In this document: positions 3,746-5,087 of the stretch, one piece after another
Layout: every line of letters starts with the position of its first letter
Numbering within the stretch: the stretch's first letter is position 1
DNA from: Gammaproteobacteria bacterium
GTDB lineage: Bacteria > Pseudomonadota > Gammaproteobacteria > Chromatiales > Chromatiaceae
Assembly (NCBI GenBank): GCA_030621975.1
Contig: JAUXGQ010000188.1
Location: forward strand, 1-5,087
DNA: 5,087 bases
Direction of reading: 5' to 3'
Notes under the pieces: generated by a model
Seen by the model: the letters and a program-made list of their open reading frames with translations, nothing else
What the model was told of the DNA's origin: nothing
Databases searched by the model: none
Translations under genes and position numbers: made by a program

Positions 3746-5087
3746 ATGGCCTTATCCGGATTACCCGCATCCCAGACGGGCAAGTTTGACATCAACGCTT
3801 TTTTGCAGCGCCTCGAAACGCGCTTGCAGAGGGAGACAGCGCGACTGATTCCAGATGCGCCGGTTGATAGACTGTTAAGCCTCTCACTGTACACACCGGA
3901 GCTCGCCGTGGCGCAGATCCACGGCTTGTGCCACGGCGATCTCTATTGGGGGAAGCCCGCGTCGGGGCTTCTCCGCATCGGTGTCGGGCAGGCGTTGACA
4001 TGGGAGGCGAAAGGTCAGCACCGATGGTCGGCCCTCAACGACAAACTGGAAACACTGCAGCAACGCTGGCTGAGCGCGGATCCGGACCATGTAAAACCGG
4101 ACCAGTGCGCCTTTCTCGGGCTGGCGTTCGATCCAGAGACCGATCCTCAAGGACCCTGGGAGGGCATACCCAATTCTGTTCTTCAAATCCCCGAGATCCT
4201 GTATACAAGGAAGGGGCCTGACTGTCATCTTACCTTTAATCTAGTCCGTAATCCGGACACCGATTTTAGAGCCGTGCAAACCCGATGGCGTACGATGATT
4301 CGGGACCTGCTATTGCGTCTGATGCAACCGACCGACCCGATCCGCACAGGGTCTGTTCCCCTGTCCCTGCTGCGCACTGACGACAACGCCGCCTCTCGGC
4401 ACTGGTCAGAGCGTGTCGGCGCCGCCCTGGATGCCATCAACCGAGCAGAGTTTGAGAAGGTGGTGCTGACCCGCTTCATTAAGGTAAAAGCGCCCAGGGC
4501 ATTCAGCCTCGGCCGAATGCTCGGATGGTTGGAAACCCGCTACCCCGGTTGCAGCCACTTTGCTATACCCCTGGCAGGCAAAACACTTGTGGGCGTAACC
4601 CCGGAACGACTGATTTCCGTCCACAACGGAACAGTCGTCACAGACGCCATCGCGGGCACCAGAGCTCGCCGGTCCGGGCACTCGCTACCCAATGAGGGGA
4701 TCAACCCGTTGTTCGACGATCTAAAAACGCGCCGCGAACAACGCCTGGTCGTCGATGGAATCCTGCGCGCGCTCAAGCCCGTCAGTCACGATCTGATCAC
4801 GGCCAAGCAACCTCTGGTTCTGAGCCTGCCTAACGTACAGCATCTCTGGTCCCCGATTCAGGCCAGGATTCACAGCGACATCACATTGCTCGATCTCGCG
4901 GAGAGACTGCACCCTACCCCCGCGGTCAGCGGCATGCCTCGCGACAGAGCGCTCCTGTGGCTGAAAAATCGGGGCGAGCAGTGGCGCGGATGGTACACCG
5001 GTGCCCTGGGCTGGGCGACTCAAGAAGGGGAAGGCGAGCTGGCTGTTGTCTTGCGCTGCGCATTACTCGACGACGACGAGGCAACCT
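3746..5087 (+). CDS. menF: Isochorismate synthase (MenF type, chorismate-binding family), 3' end beyond window
   Basis: The frame is open from the start to the window end: 447 residues, lacking probably a few tens of C-terminal residues, including the YAGAGIVxGS-type segment. The enzyme converts chorismate to isochorismate in the cytoplasm, the entry step to menaquinone or to isochorismate-derived siderophores. The C-terminal half carries the family landmarks: FEKVVLTR (236-243) with probable general base K238; GVTPERLI (283-290) with probable general acid E287; AIAGTRAR (301-308); E331 in RREQRLVVDGI and E431 in GELAVVLR, equivalent to the Mg-binding glutamates of E. coli MenF; HPTPAVSGMPRD (389-400); and RGWYTGALGW (414-423). 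The N-terminal half is divergent, as usual. Start choice is uncertain: ATG 3746 lacks a clear ribosome-binding site, and ATG 3728, inside the element's end, adds MRQYTG. Anthranilate or aminodeoxychorismate synthase is less likely. Whether it serves menaquinone cannot be told without menD or its neighbours. Confidence 0.88.
   Translation, partial: MALSGLPASQTGKFDINAFLQRLETRLQRETARLIPDAPVDRLLSLSLYTPELAVAQIHGLCHGDLYWGKPASGLLRIGVGQALTWEAKGQHRWSALNDKLETLQQRWLSADPDHVKPDQCAFLGLAFDPETDPQGPWEGIPNSVLQIPEILYTRKGPDCHLTFNLVRNPDTDFRAVQTRWRTMIRDLLLRLMQPTDPIRTGSVPLSLLRTDDNAASRHWSERVGAALDAINRAEFEKVVLTRFIKVKAPRAFSLGRMLGWLETRYPGCSHFAIPLAGKTLVGVTPERLISVHNGTVVTDAIAGTRARRSGHSLPNEGINPLFDDLKTRREQRLVVDGILRALKPVSHDLITAKQPLVLSLPNVQHLWSPIQARIHSDITLLDLAERLHPTPAVSGMPRDRALLWLKNRGEQWRGWYTGALGWATQEGEGELAVVLRCALLDDDEAT

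Overview
The window looks like chromosomal DNA of a gammaproteobacterium with moderately high GC. The basis is a PBP7-type (PbpG) peptidoglycan endopeptidase, a full-length periplasmic Prc/Tsp protease, a YjbQ-family protein and a MenF-type isochorismate synthase, all closest in motif pattern to the gammaproteobacterial versions I know. The species cannot be named from sequence alone. No rRNA, tRNA, CRISPR array, prophage or transposase gene was seen.

Layout. Positions 1-384 (+) hold the C-terminal 127 residues of a PbpG-like D-Ala-D-Ala endopeptidase. Nine bases on, and converging with it, is prc (394-2514, -), a 706-residue tail-specific protease with signal peptide, PDZ domain, intact Ser/Lys catalytic residues and an acidic tail region built from a 9-bp repeat. 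Upstream of prc, 2515-2714 is non-coding and AT-rich and carries a palindrome inside a possible extracytoplasmic-stress-type promoter. A 52-codon ORF (2715-2873, -), overlapping the end of the next gene, may be a small protein. YjbQ/UPF0047 lies at 2860-3273 (-). From 3274 to 3745 there is no credible gene; this gap holds a 270-bp element (3473-3742) with 33-bp terminal inverted repeats and two internal hairpins, which I read as a MITE-like non-autonomous mobile element. Only three bases beyond its right end is the start codon of a MenF-like chorismate-utilising enzyme (3746 to the window end, +, C-terminus cut off).

How the genes relate. PbpG and Prc both act in the periplasm on cell-wall turnover: PbpG cuts cross-links, and Prc in E. 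coli controls the level of another cross-link endopeptidase (MepS) and trims FtsI. YjbQ and the isochorismate synthase are divergent from each other and have no obvious functional tie to the wall genes.

The most notable feature is the inverted-repeat element. It has apparently landed at the 5' edge of the isochorismate synthase gene, where it displaces the native ribosome-binding region and supplies an alternative in-frame start codon. A possible decayed relative lies just to its left. I found no evidence for a wholly new multi-gene system here.
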